Source: Chloroflexota bacterium
Lineage (GTDB): Bacteria > Chloroflexota > Anaerolineae > CG2-30-64-16
DNA length: 35,044 bases
Reading direction: 5' to 3'
Assembly (NCBI GenBank): GCA_016876015.1
Contig: VGOD01000032.1
Span: 1-35,044, forward strand
Below the pieces are notes generated by a model. The model had not been told where the DNA came from and did no database searches. It worked only from the letters and a program-made list of their open reading frames with translations. Both the position numbers and the translations under genes were made by a program. Of this stretch, positions 34,999 to 35,044 are shown piece after piece. Every line of letters begins with the position of its first letter. Position 1 is the first letter of the stretch.

Positions 34999-35044
34999 AT
35001 GATTTCTAGTCAGGCATTGCTGGCGGCCCACTCCCCGCTGCCCG
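34999..35044 (+). CDS. Possible start of a gene running off the window
   Basis: ATG 34999 follows GAGAGG by 8 nt and opens a frame (MISSQALLAAHSPLP) that continues past the end of the window. It lies about 90 nt downstream of a good plus-strand promoter. Fifteen codons are too few to identify a product. Confidence 0.35.
   Translation, partial: MISSQALLAAHSPLP

Overview
The window is high-GC chromosomal DNA from a free-living heterotrophic bacterium. The gene set (periplasmic-binding-protein transporters for sugars and for peptides, M20/M24/M42 peptidases, a sulfatase, large sensor kinases, a B12-type radical SAM enzyme) and the abundance of intergenic palindromic repeats fit an Anaerolineae/Caldilineae-like member of the Chloroflexota. 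That assignment is inference: there is no rRNA or marker gene here. I found no tRNA, rRNA, CRISPR array, integrase or full insertion sequence.

Layout. 1-5.4 kb: a GDPD phosphodiesterase fused to an unrecognised N-terminal domain (+), a lipoprotein form of MltG (-) preceded by a 35-codon remnant of a GH38 alpha-mannosidase, then a TetR regulator and a B12-binding radical SAM enzyme in one operon (+). 5.4-9.8 kb: a carbohydrate ABC operon (-) of solute-binding lipoprotein and two permeases, ending in a broken glycan-enzyme-like gene; the ATPase is not encoded here. 10.3-13.7 kb: a degenerate HATPase-receiver protein (+) and a hybrid histidine kinase (-), convergent, with 3' ends overlapping by 68 bp. 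13.9-22.5 kb: a long minus-strand peptide cluster driven by a near-perfect promoter at 22548-22575: M20 dipeptidase, M20D amidohydrolase, oligopeptide-binding lipoprotein, DppB- and DppC-type permeases, a 5'-truncated M20 peptidase and an amidohydrolase. 22.7-25.1 kb: a family 5 uracil-DNA glycosylase and the ABC-F translation factor EttA (+). 25.2-27.7 kb: a CHASE4-like/HAMP/GAF histidine kinase (-). 27.9-30.5 kb: a lipoprotein of unknown function, a homocysteine S-methyltransferase and a DRB0094-type RNA ligase (+). 30.6-34.9 kb: M42 and M24 peptidases, a sulfatase and a 61-codon remnant resembling a glycosidase C-terminal domain (-).

How the genes work together. Much of the window is about scavenging. 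Peptides enter through the Opp/Dpp-type system and are cut by the M20, M42 and M24 enzymes. Sugars enter through the carbohydrate transporter. The sulfatase and the remains of three glycan-active genes (GH38 start, barrel-type pseudogene, glycosidase tail) point to a glycan-degrading ancestry that is being lost. The kinases and the receiver protein give signalling capacity, but their targets cannot be read from the sequence.

The most distinctive feature is the load of small non-autonomous palindromic elements. A 125-bp MITE with 15-bp inverted ends and a 7-bp target duplication (TTACTTA) supplies the stop codon of the methyltransferase gene. A palindrome of about 68 bp sits in frame inside the sulfatase gene. 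At least four other repeat families (AGACCCT, GTAGGGGC, CGCAAAG, and an ACAAGGAG octamer) lie at gene ends, several overlapping stop codons or next to truncated genes. I did not find a defence system or a convincing wholly new multi-gene system.
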